Of a stretch of DNA of 64,000 bases, positions 17,906 through 29,169 are shown in pieces. Under the pieces are notes generated by a model that worked only from the letters and a program-made list of their open reading frames with translations, made no database searches and was not told where the DNA came from. A program made the position numbers and the translations under genes. How positions within the stretch are numbered: position 1 is the first letter of the stretch; each line of letters begins with the position of its first letter. Where the stretch lies: positions 62,001 to 126,000 of the forward strand of contig CAJVZZ010000005.1 of NCBI GenBank assembly GCA_913020435.1, in the 5' to 3' direction. Source of the DNA: an uncultured Flavobacteriales bacterium. Its GTDB lineage: Bacteria; Bacteroidota; Bacteroidia; Flavobacteriales_G; Salibacteraceae.

Positions 17906-19006
17906 CTATTTTATCATTTTCAGCATTCCAATTTCGCGTTCATTCAAATGGCGAAATTTTCCTCTTAATATACCCTTTTTAGTCAAGCCAGCAAAACTTA
18001 CTCGATCCAGTTTTGTAACCTTGTACTCCAATGCTTCAAACATTCTCCTTACAATTCGGTTCTTTCCAGAATGCAATTCAACGCCTATTTCTTTTTTATT
18101 CTCACCATCACCAACATAAGCGATAGCATCAAATTTTGCTAAACCATCTTCAAGCTCAACACCATCTTCAGCCAATTTCTTCATTTCTGACTTACTTAAA
18201 GGCTTATCTGTATGAACATGATATATTTTTCGCACACCATGAGAAGGGTGTGTTAGCTTCTTAGCCAAATCACCATCATTAGTCAATAGTAACAAACCTG
18301 TTGTGTTCTTATCTAATCTTCCTACTGGATAGATTCGTTCTGAAATATGATTGTTCACCAATTCCATTACCGTTCTTCTACCTTGAGGATCTTCAACTGT
18401 GGTAATAAAATCTTTAGGCTTGTTCAGTAACACATAGATGTAACGCTCAAAAACAAGCTTTTCTCCTGCATAACGAACCTCATCTCCTGGCATTACTTTG
18501 GTTCCTAGTTGAGTAATAACCTCTCCATTAATGGTAATCATACCTTCAGATATCAGCTTATCAGCCTCTCTTCTACTGCAAATTCCACTTGTAGCAATGT
18601 ACTTATTCAGTCGCGTTTCATGAACCTCAGATTCAGTACGTTTTTTAGATGTTGGAGCATGTCTTCCTTCAGAAGGCGCGCCTTTTAGTCTTGGTCTGCG
18701 AACACGCTCTTCACCACTTGATTCATCCTTAAATCTTGGCTTGGAAGTTACAGTACGTGCTTCTTTTTTATCACCAATTTTAAAGCTTCGATCAAATTTC
18801 TTTTTCTCAAAAGGTTTCTTTTCGAATTTCTTAAATGGTTTTTTATCTTTTTCTTCTTCTACAGCATCTCTTCTTGAGCTACGTTTCGAATTTGGATTAC
18901 TTATTGGTTTTTTGTCGTCACTACTTTTACCAATACCGCTTGATGATCTTCGACTAATCTTTCCAGCACCTTTTAATCCGCTACGTTTTCCCCCACGTTT
19001 TTCCAT
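17906..19006 (-). CDS. rluB: 23S rRNA pseudouridine synthase, RluB/RsuA family
   Basis: 366 residues. The first 130 form a very basic, low-complexity extension (KRGGKRSGLKGAGKISRRSS, KKPFKKFEKKPFEKKKFD). Then comes an S4 RNA-binding domain (about 132-180, LNKYIATSGICSRREADKLI). The catalytic domain follows with GRLDKNTTGLLLLTNDG, where the Asp is the nucleophile, KIYHVHTDKPLS, and the RsuA-family end SGKNRIVRRMFEALEY. RluB modifies a uridine in helix 80-93 of 23S rRNA; RsuA-type 16S specificity cannot be excluded by eye. Long basic leaders are common in Bacteroidota homologues. It converges on the barrel gene with a terminator between. Confidence 0.85.
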   Translation of the reverse strand: MEKRGGKRSGLKGAGKISRRSSSGIGKSSDDKKPISNPNSKRSSRRDAVEEEKDKKPFKKFEKKPFEKKKFDRSFKIGDKKEARTVTSKPRFKDESSGEERVRRPRLKGAPSEGRHAPTSKKRTESEVHETRLNKYIATSGICSRREADKLISEGMITINGEVITQLGTKVMPGDEVRYAGEKLVFERYIYVLLNKPKDFITTVEDPQGRRTVMELVNNHISERIYPVGRLDKNTTGLLLLTNDGDLAKKLTHPSHGVRKIYHVHTDKPLSKSEMKKLAEDGVELEDGLAKFDAIAYVGDGENKKEIGVELHSGKNRIVRRMFEALEYKVTKLDRVSFAGLTKKGILRGKFRHLNEREIGMLKMIK

Positions 19007-19168
19007 ACCGCAAAAGTAGTATGAGTTATTAGATAACGCGTTTTATGTTTCATAAGTTAAAAGTTTTCCAATTTGCCACTAATAACCAGAGAATATCGCG
19101 ATTTCTATATTGTTCTTTTTTACCATTTTAAACCCTTTAAAACAAGGCTTTAATCCCGCAAAAACTGC

Positions 19169-19176
19169 TATTTTTG
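19169..19176 (+). promoter_or_regulatory. Candidate -7 element of secA
   Basis: TATTTTTG fits TAnnTTTG, 34 bases before the ATG at 19211. No clear -33 TTG is seen. Confidence 0.45.
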
Positions 19177-19210
19177 CACTCATTTTTAAAGTAAAAATAC
19201 ACCCCAAATA

Positions 19211-22200
19211 ATGGATTTTATAACGAACATTGCTGCAAAGTTTTTTGGCAACAAATCCGAAAAAGACATAGAGGAAATCACACCAATCGTTGAAAAAACC
19301 AACGCGGCCTATTCAGAACTTACTTCTTTAAGCAACGATGAATTGCGTGCAAAGACTCCGGAATTAAGAGCAAAAATTCATGCTAATTATCAAGACGAGC
19401 AAAAAGAAGTTGATGATTTAAAATCAAAAACTCAAGACAACGACTCACTTTCAATTGCGGATAAAGAAGCTGCCTACGCTCGAATTGATGAGCTAGACAA
19501 AGTTATTCTAGAAAAAGTTGAGGAAATATTATTAGAAATTTTACCTGAATCGTTTGCAGTAATAAAAGAGACCGCTCGTCGATTTACTGAAAACGAAAGT
19601 CTTGAAGTTCTTGCAACAGAAAATGACAAACGACTAGCTACGACTAAACCCCATATCGTTATAAATGGCGACAAGGCAAGTTGGAAAAATACATGGGACG
19701 CTGCTGGAACGGAGATTCTTTGGAATATGATTCACTATGATGTTCAAATCATTGGTGGAATGGTATTGCATCAAGGTAAAATTGCAGAGATGGCTACTGG
19801 AGAAGGTAAAACTCTTGTGGCTACCTTGCCAGTATTCCTAAATGCTCTTACTGGTCGTGGAGTTCATTTGGTAACTGTGAATGATTACTTAGCTAAACGT
19901 GATTCAGAATGGAATGCCCCAATTTTTGAATTTCATGGGTTAACTACTGATTGTATTGACAAACACCAACCCAATTCTGAAGACAGAAGACAAGCTTATT
20001 TATCGGACATTACTTACGGTACAAACAATGAGTTTGGCTTTGATTATCTTAGAGATAACATGGCCACTGCAGTTGAAGACTTGGTTCAACGGAAACCACA
20101 TTATGCGATTGTTGATGAAGTAGATTCTGTATTGATTGATGATGCAAGAACACCCTTAATTATCTCTGGTCCTACTCCGAAAGGAGACGAACATGAATTC
20201 ATGGAACTAAAGCCACGAATTGAAGTGTTGGTCAATCACCAGAAGAAATTATTGAATGCATTAATTGCTGAAGCAAAGAAAAAATTGGCTGATGGAGTTG
20301 ATAAAAAAACTCGTGAAGATGGCGGTTTAGCGCTTTATCGAGCTTTTCGTGCTATGCCGAAAAACAAGGCTTTAATTAAGTTCTTAAGTGAGCCTGGAAT
20401 CCGCGCGCAGTTAACAAAGACAGAGGGAATATACATTGCCGATCAAGGTAAAGAAATGCCATTTGTTGATTCAGAATTATTTTTTGTAATTGACGAAAAA
20501 CAGAATTCTGTTGAAATGTCTGACAAGGGAATTGAATTGGTCACTGGTGAATCAGAAGACCCTCACTTCTTTATCATGCCAGATATAGGTTTCGAGATTG
20601 ATAAAGTCGAGAAATCAGATCTTTCTGATGAAGAAAAACTATCTACAAAGGATTCTATTATAAGCGATTATTCTGCCAAAAGTCAACGAATTCACACTGT
20701 TAACCAATTACTTAAGGCTTATGCCATGTTTGAAATTGACGTGGAATATGTTGTAATGAATAATCAAGTTAAAATTGTTGATGAGCAAACTGGCCGTATC
20801 ATGGACGGACGTCGATACTCTGATGGACTGCACCAAGCGATTGAAGCAAAAGAGAATGTGAAAATTGAAGCAGCAACTCAGACTTACGCTACAGTTACCC
20901 TTCAGAATTATTTTAGAATGTACCACAAGTTAGCTGGAATGACGGGTACAGCAGAAACTGAAGCAGGTGAATTTCACGAGATTTATAAATTGGATGTTGT
21001 TGTTATTCCAACAAACCGACCGATTACAAGAGACGATAGACAAGATTTTGTATTCAAAACAGTTCGAGAAAAATTTAATGCTGTAATTGATGAAGCTGAG
21101 AAATTGGTGAAAGAAGGAAGACCCGTTTTGGTTGGTACTACTTCTGTTGAGATTTCCGAATTGTTGAGTAGAATGCTTCAACGAAAAAATATCAAACACC
21201 AAGTATTGAATGCTAAGTTGCACCAAAAAGAAGCAGACGTAGTTGCTGCTGCTGGTAAAGGTGGAACGGTAACGATTGCAACCAACATGGCTGGTCGTGG
21301 AACAGATATTAAACTGTCCGACGAAGTAAAAGCTGCTGGTGGTTTAGCAATTATTGGTACAGAACGTCACGAATCTCGTCGCGTTGACAGACAGTTACGT
21401 GGTCGGGCAGGACGTCAAGGAGATCCGGGTTCTTCTCAATTCTTTGTTTCGTTGGAAGATAATTTGATGCGTATGTTCGGTTCGGACAGGGTTGCAAAAC
21501 TTATGGATAGAATGGGCCTTGAAGAAGGTGAAGTTATTCAGCACAGCATGATTTCAAAATCGATTGAAAGAGCGCAGAAAAAAGTAGAAGAAAATAACTT
21601 TGGTGTGCGTAAACGATTGTTGGAATATGATGATGTAATGAACTCACAACGTGAGGTTATTTACACTAGAAGAAAGCATGCTCTTTACGGAGAAAGAATT
21701 CAAGTAGATGTTTCCAACATGATGAACGATGTCGCTTACGACATGGCTTACGCATATTCCGATATTAAGGATTACGAAAGCTTTAAACTAGAATTAGTCA
21801 AGGTTTTCGGAATCGAATCACCATTTAGCGAACAAGAATTTTTGACAACTGACCCTGAGCAATTAGGGGAAAAATTATTTGCTCAAGTTCGATCTCATTA
21901 CGAAGAAAAATCAAAATTAATCGCTCGAAGTGCATATCCAGTTATCAAGGGAATTGCAGATGAAAAAGAAAATACCTTTAAGCGTGTCGTAATCCCATTT
22001 ACCGATAAACGCAAGTCTATACAGGTTACTGCAGACATTGAACGAGGTGTAAAAACCGAAGGTGTTGAAGCAGTAAGAGCACTTGAAAAAGGTGTGATTT
22101 TAGCGATGATTGACCAACATTGGAAAGAACATTTGAGAGAAATGGATGATCTTAGACAGTCGGTACAATCTGCGGTTTACGAGCAAAAAGATCCTTTGTT

Positions 22201-22594
22201 GATTTACAAATTCGAATCGTTTGAATTGTTTAAAAAAGTATTGGCTAAAGTGAACAATGAGGTTACTTCATTTTTGGCGAAAGCTTCTTTACCGGAGGAT
22301 AATAGCGCTGTAAGACAAGGCGAAGCTCCAAGAAGACAGGCTCCTAGAACTCAAACCGGAAGAGGTTCTGTTCCTGGTGCACCAGAGCAATTGCCTACTG
22401 AAAAGAACTACAATGATCCTTCTGCTCAGCAACAAGAAAAAAGAGAACCTGTTCGTGTCGAAAAGAAAATAAACCGAAACGAAAAGATTGATATTCAGCA
22501 CGTAATGTCGGGTGAGAAAAAGAATTTGAAGTACAAACAAGCTGAGCCATTACTTGGAACTGGCGAGTGGGTAGTTGTGCAGCAACAGGCATAA
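19211..22594 (+). CDS. secA: Preprotein translocase ATPase SecA
   Basis: 1127 residues, typical of Bacteroidota SecA, which is longer than the 900-residue E. coli protein. SecA drives secretory proteins through SecYEG. It shows Walker A ([14 protein letters not shown]), the DEAD-like [44 protein letters not shown] and the helical scaffold end ([19 protein letters not shown]). Extra residues lie in the N-terminal region (about 55-100) and within the first nucleotide domain (about 330-460). The C-terminal tail ends in EWVVVQQQA with no Cys-rich zinc/SecB-binding motif, as expected where SecB dependence is absent. rnhB starts a few bases after the stop. Confidence 0.97.
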   Translation: MDFITNIAAKFFGNKSEKDIEEITPIVEKTNAAYSELTSLSNDELRAKTPELRAKIHANYQDEQKEVDDLKSKTQDNDSLSIADKEAAYARIDELDKVILEKVEEILLEILPESFAVIKETARRFTENESLEVLATENDKRLATTKPHIVINGDKASWKNTWDAAGTEILWNMIHYDVQIIGGMVLHQGKIAEMATGEGKTLVATLPVFLNALTGRGVHLVTVNDYLAKRDSEWNAPIFEFHGLTTDCIDKHQPNSEDRRQAYLSDITYGTNNEFGFDYLRDNMATAVEDLVQRKPHYAIVDEVDSVLIDDARTPLIISGPTPKGDEHEFMELKPRIEVLVNHQKKLLNALIAEAKKKLADGVDKKTREDGGLALYRAFRAMPKNKALIKFLSEPGIRAQLTKTEGIYIADQGKEMPFVDSELFFVIDEKQNSVEMSDKGIELVTGESEDPHFFIMPDIGFEIDKVEKSDLSDEEKLSTKDSIISDYSAKSQRIHTVNQLLKAYAMFEIDVEYVVMNNQVKIVDEQTGRIMDGRRYSDGLHQAIEAKENVKIEAATQTYATVTLQNYFRMYHKLAGMTGTAETEAGEFHEIYKLDVVVIPTNRPITRDDRQDFVFKTVREKFNAVIDEAEKLVKEGRPVLVGTTSVEISELLSRMLQRKNIKHQVLNAKLHQKEADVVAAAGKGGTVTIATNMAGRGTDIKLSDEVKAAGGLAIIGTERHESRRVDRQLRGRAGRQGDPGSSQFFVSLEDNLMRMFGSDRVAKLMDRMGLEEGEVIQHSMISKSIERAQKKVEENNFGVRKRLLEYDDVMNSQREVIYTRRKHALYGERIQVDVSNMMNDVAYDMAYAYSDIKDYESFKLELVKVFGIESPFSEQEFLTTDPEQLGEKLFAQVRSHYEEKSKLIARSAYPVIKGIADEKENTFKRVVIPFTDKRKSIQVTADIERGVKTEGVEAVRALEKGVILAMIDQHWKEHLREMDDLRQSVQSAVYEQKDPLLIYKFESFELFKKVLAKVNNEVTSFLAKASLPEDNSAVRQGEAPRRQAPRTQTGRGSVPGAPEQLPTEKNYNDPSAQQQEKREPVRVEKKINRNEKIDIQHVMSGEKKNLKYKQAEPLLGTGEWVVVQQQA

Positions 22595-22598
22595 ACTT

Positions 22599-23192
22599 GT
22601 GCTCAAAAACTATTTTACCAAAGGATTAATCGAAGCAGGCTGCGATGAAGCTGGCAGAGGCTGCTTGGCAGGACCTGTGGCAGCGGCAGCAGTCATTCTT
22701 CCAAAGAACTTTAAACACAAACTGCTCAACGATTCCAAACAAGTTTCGGAATCAAATCGGAATGAACTACGTCATATAATTGAAGAAAAGGCACTGGCAT
22801 TTGGTGTTGCCTTTTTGGATCACCAAAAAATTGACGAAATCAATATTCTGCAAGCTTCCATTTTGGCCATGCACCATGCCTTGGACAAATTAGACATTAC
22901 GCCGGAGCACATTATTGTGGACGGAAATCGATTTAAACCCTACAAATTTATTCCGCATACCACGGTTGTAAAAGGAGATGCTAAGTTCCTCAGCATTGCA
23001 GCGGCATCCATTCTAGCGAAAACCTATCGAGATGAATACCTAGAAAAAATTGACGCTGAATTTCCAATGTACAATTGGAAACAGAATAAAGGATATCCAA
23101 CAAAACAACATAGAAACGGGATTCGTGAATTTGGCCCGAGCAAATACCACAGAATGACGTTTCGTTTATTGCCAGAATCGGAAAAGGGTTAA
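22599..23192 (+). CDS. rnhB: Ribonuclease HII
   Basis: About 197 residues. RNase HII cuts the RNA strand of RNA-DNA hybrids and starts removal of single ribonucleotides from DNA. The signature [19 protein letters not shown] carries the first Asp and Glu. The third acidic residue sits in [10 protein letters not shown], and the C-terminal block [20 protein letters not shown] is complete. No ATG fits: the frame offers GTG at 22575, inside secA, or GTG at 22599, five bases after the secA stop. I prefer 22599 because only a few residues precede the conserved core. Close spacing suggests cotranscription with secA. Confidence 0.93.
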   Translation: MLKNYFTKGLIEAGCDEAGRGCLAGPVAAAAVILPKNFKHKLLNDSKQVSESNRNELRHIIEEKALAFGVAFLDHQKIDEINILQASILAMHHALDKLDITPEHIIVDGNRFKPYKFIPHTTVVKGDAKFLSIAAASILAKTYRDEYLEKIDAEFPMYNWKQNKGYPTKQHRNGIREFGPSKYHRMTFRLLPESEKG

Positions 23193-23287
23193 AATTGAAG
23201 AAAGATTTCTGACCAGACAGCTATGGGAACTCAATGATGACAGTGAAAATCAAAAGTGAGTCTTTATTTTTAGATTATAAAGAGGAG

Positions 23288-23308
23288 ATGCTGAAATAAA
23301 TTCAGCAT
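23288..23308. repeat. Palindromic intergenic element, REP-like
   Basis: ATGCTGAA-ATAAA-TTCAGCAT is a perfect 8-bp stem with a 5-base loop in the 250-bp spacer after rnhB. Its core (CATGCTGAA...TTCAGCATC on the minus strand) resembles dispersed palindromes I know from other Bacteroidota genomes. It could also act as a weak terminator of rnhB. Confidence 0.5.
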
Positions 23309-23442
23309 GACCTTATTTTAATGACACTTCACCCTATTACTTTTTCATTACACTATCAAACGTCCATGTTTAATAACTCCTGTCTATTATATGGTAACAA
23401 TCAAGCCCTAGTTATACATTTACACAGAATTTTTGCATTTCT

Positions 23443-26196
23443 ATGATTCGAAAAATCCTACTTTTTCTTCTACTTATAATCTTTGGCGGATTGGTGTTCT
23501 TTATGTACACTCGATTCAATGAAAACAAAAGAACAACCGAAGACTACTTTGCGGCTGTGCCCTATCAAGCAGCAATGGTTTACGATATTAAAAATCCTAA
23601 ACAATTTTTCCAATCCGTTTCTACTACCAATCTTATTTATGACGAATTCAAACAAATTGGTTGGACAAAAAACATCGATGACCGACTTTATAAATTGGAC
23701 AGTTTAATATCAAATGATCCTTTCTTTGATTTAAGTTGGGAAAAAACACGATTAGTAGCCTCTCTCGTTCCTACAGGAAAGGATAAACATTCATGGCTTT
23801 TTTCAGTCCTTATTCCCAATCAGGTTTCAACCAAAGCACTAAAAAAGAAGGTGAATAATACATTCGGACAAGGCGCTTTGAAGCATGAAGAGCAATACGA
23901 CGGAGCAAATATCCAAACCTATTTATCTAAAGACAATGAAACTTGGTTTGTAAGCTTTTACGAAAATTATTTTTTAGTTTCAGATGCGCAAATGGGCGTT
24001 GAGGATGCTATTCGCCAAGTTAACAGCAATATTAGCTTGAAAGTTGATGACGCTGGATTTATGAAAGTATACGCCACTGCTGGACAATCCAAAGACATAA
24101 ATCTATATATCAATCAAAAATATTTTTCTCAATTCCTAAGCAAGTACTTTGAGAAAAACGGTAAAAAAGCATTCACTAGGTTAGAGACTTTTGCTGGTTG
24201 GACAGAGCTGGATATCATAGCAAAATCTAACGGCATTTTATTGAATGGCTACAGCCATGCAATTGATTCCATGGGTGGCTTTCTAACTGTTTTTGACGAT
24301 CAGGCTTCCCAAAATATTGATGTCTTGGATATTCTTCCTGCCTCAACTTCATTCTTATTGCATTATGGAATCAGTGATTACAAATCCTATGACGCAGCAT
24401 ATCAAAACTACTTGATGGTCCGCAATAAACTCAGCTCAAGAAATCAAGCCTTGGAAACTTTAAAATCTGCAGGAGTGAACATCAACGAATTACTGAAAAA
24501 GCACATGGTAGGAGAAGTCGCTATGTGTATTTCTGAAGTTCAAACCGAAATAAAAGGTCAGGGAATTGGCGCAATTCAGTCCAAAACCTTTGGATTGATA
24601 CGAATCATAAACAAAACAGCATTTTCAGAAAGCATGCGTCCTTTATTGGGCACAGATGGGGACGCTGATTCACTAACTACTTATCGAGATGTTGAAATTT
24701 TCGCCATGCGCTACCCTGCATTTATGCGTCAAGCCTTTGGGCAACCTTTTGAGGCAGTAGCATGTAACTATTTGATGTTTGCAAACAACTATGTAGTATT
24801 CGGTGACCAACTTGCGGCAATGCGTGATTTTATAAATAATTGGAAGGGCAATAAGACCCTCACAAATGATGAACATTTTGATGGTTTCAGGGATCATCTC
24901 TCAGACCAATCCAACATTACTCTTTATAGTAACATTGCCAGGAGCCCGAATCTCCTGCACTATTTTTTACAAGGTTCCTATGCCGATTCTGTAAAGAATA
25001 ACCTTGACTTTTTCAGGAAGTTTGGTGGTGTTTCTTTACAAATCGAAAAAGGAAAAAATAACCTTTACTATAACAGCGTTTACTTGAAACATAATCCTAG
25101 TTACAAGAAAATTTCAAGCAGTTTATGGGAGGTTCCTTTGGATACTGTTTTGGCTAGTATTCCATCGCCATTTACCAATCACTACACTAAGGCAAAGGAT
25201 ATTCTAGTGCAAGACGCAAAGGGGAAAATTTACCTAATCTCTAATACTGGCAGAGTACTTTGGTCGAGAGCATTAGGATTGCCAATTATGGGTAGTGTGC
25301 AAGAGGTAGATCGTTACAAAAACGAAAAGTATCAGCTACTCTTTAATACGAAAGAAAAAATTTATATGCTGGACCGTAACGGCAAAAATGTCGAGGGATA
25401 TCCGGTAAAGTTAAAAAATGAAATTTGCCAACCCCTTTCACTTTTAGATTATGACAACAATAGAAAGTATAGAATATTTGTTCCTCAATCTAACGGCTCA
25501 GTTCAATGCTTAGACGTTAACGGGAAATTTGTAAAAGGATGGAAGTTCAGAAAAAGCAAACCACTTATTAAGCCGCTCATTTATGCACGTTTAAACAAAA
25601 AAGATTATTTGATTGGATTACAAAATAATGGCGCCTTGAAAATCGTAAACCGCAAAGGTGAAACTCGATTAAAGTTGAAGCGAAGGTTAGAGACCTTTCC
25701 TAATTCTAGTTTTAGTGTAGAAACAGGAAAAGACCTGACTAGCACCTACATAATTTGTTCTGATAGCAATGGGGTGGTCTATCGCTTAAGCTTAAATGAC
25801 AAACTGGAAACAGCTCAAATTAAACAGACCGAGGGATTAGATGCGTTTGATCTATTGGATATCAACTTTGATGGTAAACTTGATTATTGTTTTACAGATA
25901 AAAACTCGCTTAAAGTCTATAATTCGGAGTTTAAATTGATATGGGAATATGAAACTAAAAGCAACATTGTTCCTTCACTGAAAGTGTATCAGGAAAAATC
26001 AGAATCGAAAGGATTCATTAGTTTTTCAGATGAAAGTAATGCCGCTTATATTTTTGATGGCAAACAAAATCAAAGCGGAGGAAGTCCGTTTTACGGATTA
26101 GGAGCAGCGCTCATTTCGGACGTAAATATTGACGGACGATTTGAGTTGATAGTTGGCAGCAAAGAAGGCTCGCTATACTGCTATATTCTAAATTGA
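23443..26196 (+). CDS. Membrane-anchored protein with C-terminal beta-propeller-like repeats
   Basis: 917 residues. An N-terminal membrane anchor (about 4-22, ILLFLLLIIFGGLVFFMYT) leads to a large extracytoplasmic part. Residues about 30-560 are alpha/beta without a motif I can name with confidence; the layout vaguely recalls DUF3352-type proteins. Residues about 580-917 hold repeated blades of the PQQ/VCBS kind: DAKGKIYLISNTGRVLWSRA, YMLDRNGKNVEGYPVKL, QCLDVNGKFVKGWKF, DINFDGKLDYCF and DVNIDGRFELIVGSKEG, the last two with Asp patterns that could bind calcium. It probably faces the periplasm as a binding or scaffold protein. The next operon starts about 75 bases on, in the same direction. Confidence 0.6.
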   Translation: MIRKILLFLLLIIFGGLVFFMYTRFNENKRTTEDYFAAVPYQAAMVYDIKNPKQFFQSVSTTNLIYDEFKQIGWTKNIDDRLYKLDSLISNDPFFDLSWEKTRLVASLVPTGKDKHSWLFSVLIPNQVSTKALKKKVNNTFGQGALKHEEQYDGANIQTYLSKDNETWFVSFYENYFLVSDAQMGVEDAIRQVNSNISLKVDDAGFMKVYATAGQSKDINLYINQKYFSQFLSKYFEKNGKKAFTRLETFAGWTELDIIAKSNGILLNGYSHAIDSMGGFLTVFDDQASQNIDVLDILPASTSFLLHYGISDYKSYDAAYQNYLMVRNKLSSRNQALETLKSAGVNINELLKKHMVGEVAMCISEVQTEIKGQGIGAIQSKTFGLIRIINKTAFSESMRPLLGTDGDADSLTTYRDVEIFAMRYPAFMRQAFGQPFEAVACNYLMFANNYVVFGDQLAAMRDFINNWKGNKTLTNDEHFDGFRDHLSDQSNITLYSNIARSPNLLHYFLQGSYADSVKNNLDFFRKFGGVSLQIEKGKNNLYYNSVYLKHNPSYKKISSSLWEVPLDTVLASIPSPFTNHYTKAKDILVQDAKGKIYLISNTGRVLWSRALGLPIMGSVQEVDRYKNEKYQLLFNTKEKIYMLDRNGKNVEGYPVKLKNEICQPLSLLDYDNNRKYRIFVPQSNGSVQCLDVNGKFVKGWKFRKSKPLIKPLIYARLNKKDYLIGLQNNGALKIVNRKGETRLKLKRRLETFPNSSFSVETGKDLTSTYIICSDSNGVVYRLSLNDKLETAQIKQTEGLDAFDLLDINFDGKLDYCFTDKNSLKVYNSEFKLIWEYETKSNIVPSLKVYQEKSESKGFISFSDESNAAYIFDGKQNQSGGSPFYGLGAALISDVNIDGRFELIVGSKEGSLYCYILN

Positions 26197-26269
26197 GCTG
26201 AACTTTTTACTATCTATAATTGACTGAAAATATAAGGCTACATTTCTTAACTTTGTGAAAACCAGCGGA

Positions 26270-27793
26270 ATGAAAACATTAAAATCGACACTTACCCTAA
26301 CGCTCCTTATAGTTCTTACAAACGCCTGCATAAACAAGGATCATTTCGATTTCAAAAACATTAATGACACTTCTTGGAATCCTAAATTCGCTATTCCTTT
26401 ACTAAAAGCTAATGTCGGTGTTTACAATTTATTTGGAGCAACCGACAGTAATGCTGTTTCCTTTAACGGTAAAGATGTAAGCCTGATTTATCAAAGTAAA
26501 GCAGTTAGTTTACAAATGGACGATATTATTAATCTGCAGGACATATCCACTCCAGATGTGCAAGTAGGTTACAGTACTCCCAATCCAATTAGAATACCAT
26601 TGGATTCTTCTTTGAATAAAATTGAATCTATACATTTATCGACTGGTAAAATGACAATTAACACCCGTATCCAAGGAACTGCGGACCAATTAACTTTTAC
26701 TTTTTTAGATATTAAAGATGACAATAACCGGGAATTAGAAATCCAAATAACGGAAGGGCAATCAGAAACTGCTTCATTACTTAATCATTCGATTATTCCG
26801 GATAATGGATCTGTTCGCTTCTCAATTACCAGCCTTTCTGCAGGAACTTGTAATGCCCAAATTTCAATGACCGGATTAGACTTTAAGAGTGTTACTGGTG
26901 ATTTTAATTTCGGAGAGATACGTTTACCAAAAGATTCCTTTGAGTTGTACTTGTTTCAAAATATTGCAGCAAAAGGTAATATCTCAATTAATAACCCCAT
27001 CCTTTCTATCAAAGCAAAAAACAGCATTGGTATTGCTTTAGAGCCACTATTTGACAGGGTTGAATCACGAAACCCTGCCTCCGATGATGTCACTCCACTA
27101 ATTATCAAAGCTTCTTCAACTATTAACGATATTAAAGCAGGAACGCAAACTGGAAATATAGTTGAAAGTGAAATCAGATTGGATAATTCCAATTCTAACC
27201 TACGAGATTTCGTTAGTTTAAGTCCTAAGTTTTTAACTTATGAACTGGGATTCAATATCAAAAACAACTCTTCAAAACCGAGTACCATTTTCAAAAACTC
27301 ATCTTGCGAATTGGAAATGGATATTGAATTGCCTTTGGAAGGTAGGGTTTCCGCATTTGAAGTGCTCGACACGATTGACATGCAGGTAACTAGCGATTTA
27401 ACCCTTATCAAAGAGTTTCTAATCAAAACATACACCAACAATGGCTTTCCGTTGGATACAAAAATTACAATTCTTCTTATGGATGAAAATCGTCAACTGA
27501 TGCGCAAAGAAGACGGATCTGTAATGATTCTTCTGGATAAAGTTTTTACTGCTGCAGCGCAAGTTGATGGAGATGGCATTGTGATTCAAAGTACTATTGT
27601 CAGCTCTGATAATCCTCTGTTGGATGAAGAAATACTGGCAAGTTTACCGTTGGCAAAGTATGGTCAAATGAGGGCTTCAATGACAACCACTAACGATGGC
27701 AATGATGTTGTGAAAATTCAATCTGACTACAATTTAGAAGTTAGAGTAGGAGTGAAAGTTACTGGAAACATTAATTTAACCGAAAAGGAATGA
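26270..27793 (+). CDS. Large lipoprotein, partner of DUF5723 barrel
   Basis: About 507 residues. The lipoprotein signal (TLTLTLLIVLTNAC) puts the acylated Cys near residue 20. The mature part is almost entirely beta-structured, with Ile/Asn/Ser-rich strands and no catalytic motif. ATG 26270 is used; a GTG five codons upstream is possible. The stop overlaps the ATG of the DUF5723 gene by four bases, and this pairing suggests that the two proteins work together at the outer membrane. I do not recognise a named family. First gene of a three-gene coupled operon with the barrel and the CHAT protease. Confidence 0.65.
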   Translation: MKTLKSTLTLTLLIVLTNACINKDHFDFKNINDTSWNPKFAIPLLKANVGVYNLFGATDSNAVSFNGKDVSLIYQSKAVSLQMDDIINLQDISTPDVQVGYSTPNPIRIPLDSSLNKIESIHLSTGKMTINTRIQGTADQLTFTFLDIKDDNNRELEIQITEGQSETASLLNHSIIPDNGSVRFSITSLSAGTCNAQISMTGLDFKSVTGDFNFGEIRLPKDSFELYLFQNIAAKGNISINNPILSIKAKNSIGIALEPLFDRVESRNPASDDVTPLIIKASSTINDIKAGTQTGNIVESEIRLDNSNSNLRDFVSLSPKFLTYELGFNIKNNSSKPSTIFKNSSCELEMDIELPLEGRVSAFEVLDTIDMQVTSDLTLIKEFLIKTYTNNGFPLDTKITILLMDENRQLMRKEDGSVMILLDKVFTAAAQVDGDGIVIQSTIVSSDNPLLDEEILASLPLAKYGQMRASMTTTNDGNDVVKIQSDYNLEVRVGVKVTGNINLTEKE

Positions 27794-29166
27794 GAAAATT
27801 AGCTAGCGTCTTAATACTTGTTCTTTCGTTATTTTTAAATGGAACTGCACAGCAAGACCTTACCTTATACGAATTAAGAGCGGCGCCACAATCGCACTCC
27901 TTAAACCCCTCTAAATTACCTTTATGTACTGGCTATTTGTTATTGCCAGGAATCAGCGGTGCTTATACCTCAATTAATAGTGAAGGCTTTACTTATGCCG
28001 ATGCTTTTCAATTGAATAGTGACAAAACAATTGACATAAAGCTGAACGACGCAATTGAAAAAATGAAAGACTTGAACAATATCAGTTTCGATTTTAAGGC
28101 ACCAATATTCGGCGTTGGCTTTAGAATGGGTGCTGGTTTTGCATCTTTTGGAATCGAAACTAAAGGATCAAGTCGATTTACTATTCCAAAAACTTTAGCA
28201 GAATTTATTTGGTTAGGCAACGCTGATGAAAAATTTCTTGGTAAACGAGCAAATTTCGATGGATTAGGAATTGATCTCATGCAATACACTGCAATTGCCT
28301 TTGGATACGCGCGTGATTTTAATGAAAAGTGGACATTTGGAATTAAAGCAAAGTACTTAAGTGGTCAGGCTTTCTTGCGAACGACCAAGAGCAGCATAGG
28401 CATTTCTACAAATTCAGAAAACTATGCGATAACACTTGATGGTCAATTACAAATACAATCAGCAGGGGTGGCCGGACTAGTCATTGATTCATTATTAAAT
28501 TTTAATGGATTTAACTTCAGTGATATTGGAAATCAATTAACCAATGCTGGGTCAGGTAATCATGGCGGTGCTATTGACCTAGGAGCAACCTACCGAATTA
28601 ATGAAAAAATCTCTTTTAATGCTTCTGTAATAGATTTAGGATTTATTAATTGGGCAGCATCTGCAGTTACAAAAACCTCTAAACCCACTAGCTATACCTA
28701 TGATGGAATAGCTATTACAGATATTGCAAGCGGAAAAGATGAAACTGAGAGTATTATTGGATCTTTAGACACCCTTTTCAAAAGTATCGAGTTCGACGAA
28801 AAACAAGAGTCCTTCACTACGACTTTACCAATTAAAATATATGCTGGTGGAAATTATCGGATACTTCCGAAAACAGATCTTTCAATAATTACATACAACG
28901 AACTTTACAATGGTAGATTTAAAACTTCTTTGCGTTTTGGTGTAACACAGCGCGTTAGAAATTTCTTAATGGCTACCTTAAACTATTCGGTTTATGGAAA
29001 TAGTGCTGCTAATATCGGAGCTGGATTTACTATTAATGCCGGACCCGTGCAATTGTATACTGTTACAGATAATGTAATCGCATTTATGTTGCCAAAAAAG
29101 AGCAAAAACTTTCACCTACGAATTGGAATAAACCTAACGTTTGGAAACAATTTTAGCCAGAACTAA
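27790..29166 (+). CDS. DUF5723-type outer-membrane beta-barrel protein
   Basis: 458 residues with signal peptide MRKLASVLILVLSLFLNGTAQ. The mature protein has the FadL-like look of DUF5723 proteins: NPSKLP, LLLPGISGAY, LWLGNADEKFLG-like EFIWLGNADEKFLGKRANFDG, ALGYARDF-like AFGYARDFNEKWTFGIKAKYLSGQ, and DLGATYRINEKISFNASVIDLGFINW. About fourteen amphipathic strands are likely. Such proteins are placed in the outer membrane of Bacteroidota, function unknown. The ATG overlaps the upstream lipoprotein stop (ATGA), and the CHAT gene begins three bases after its stop, so all three should be made together. Confidence 0.8.
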   Translation: MRKLASVLILVLSLFLNGTAQQDLTLYELRAAPQSHSLNPSKLPLCTGYLLLPGISGAYTSINSEGFTYADAFQLNSDKTIDIKLNDAIEKMKDLNNISFDFKAPIFGVGFRMGAGFASFGIETKGSSRFTIPKTLAEFIWLGNADEKFLGKRANFDGLGIDLMQYTAIAFGYARDFNEKWTFGIKAKYLSGQAFLRTTKSSIGISTNSENYAITLDGQLQIQSAGVAGLVIDSLLNFNGFNFSDIGNQLTNAGSGNHGGAIDLGATYRINEKISFNASVIDLGFINWAASAVTKTSKPTSYTYDGIAITDIASGKDETESIIGSLDTLFKSIEFDEKQESFTTTLPIKIYAGGNYRILPKTDLSIITYNELYNGRFKTSLRFGVTQRVRNFLMATLNYSVYGNSAANIGAGFTINAGPVQLYTVTDNVIAFMLPKKSKNFHLRIGINLTFGNNFSQN

Positions 29167-29169
29167 AAA

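Noticed and set aside
20708-21226. Long antisense ORFs inside secA and in many other genes
   Set aside because: They lie fully inside strongly conserved genes and show no family features; shadows of the coding strand.
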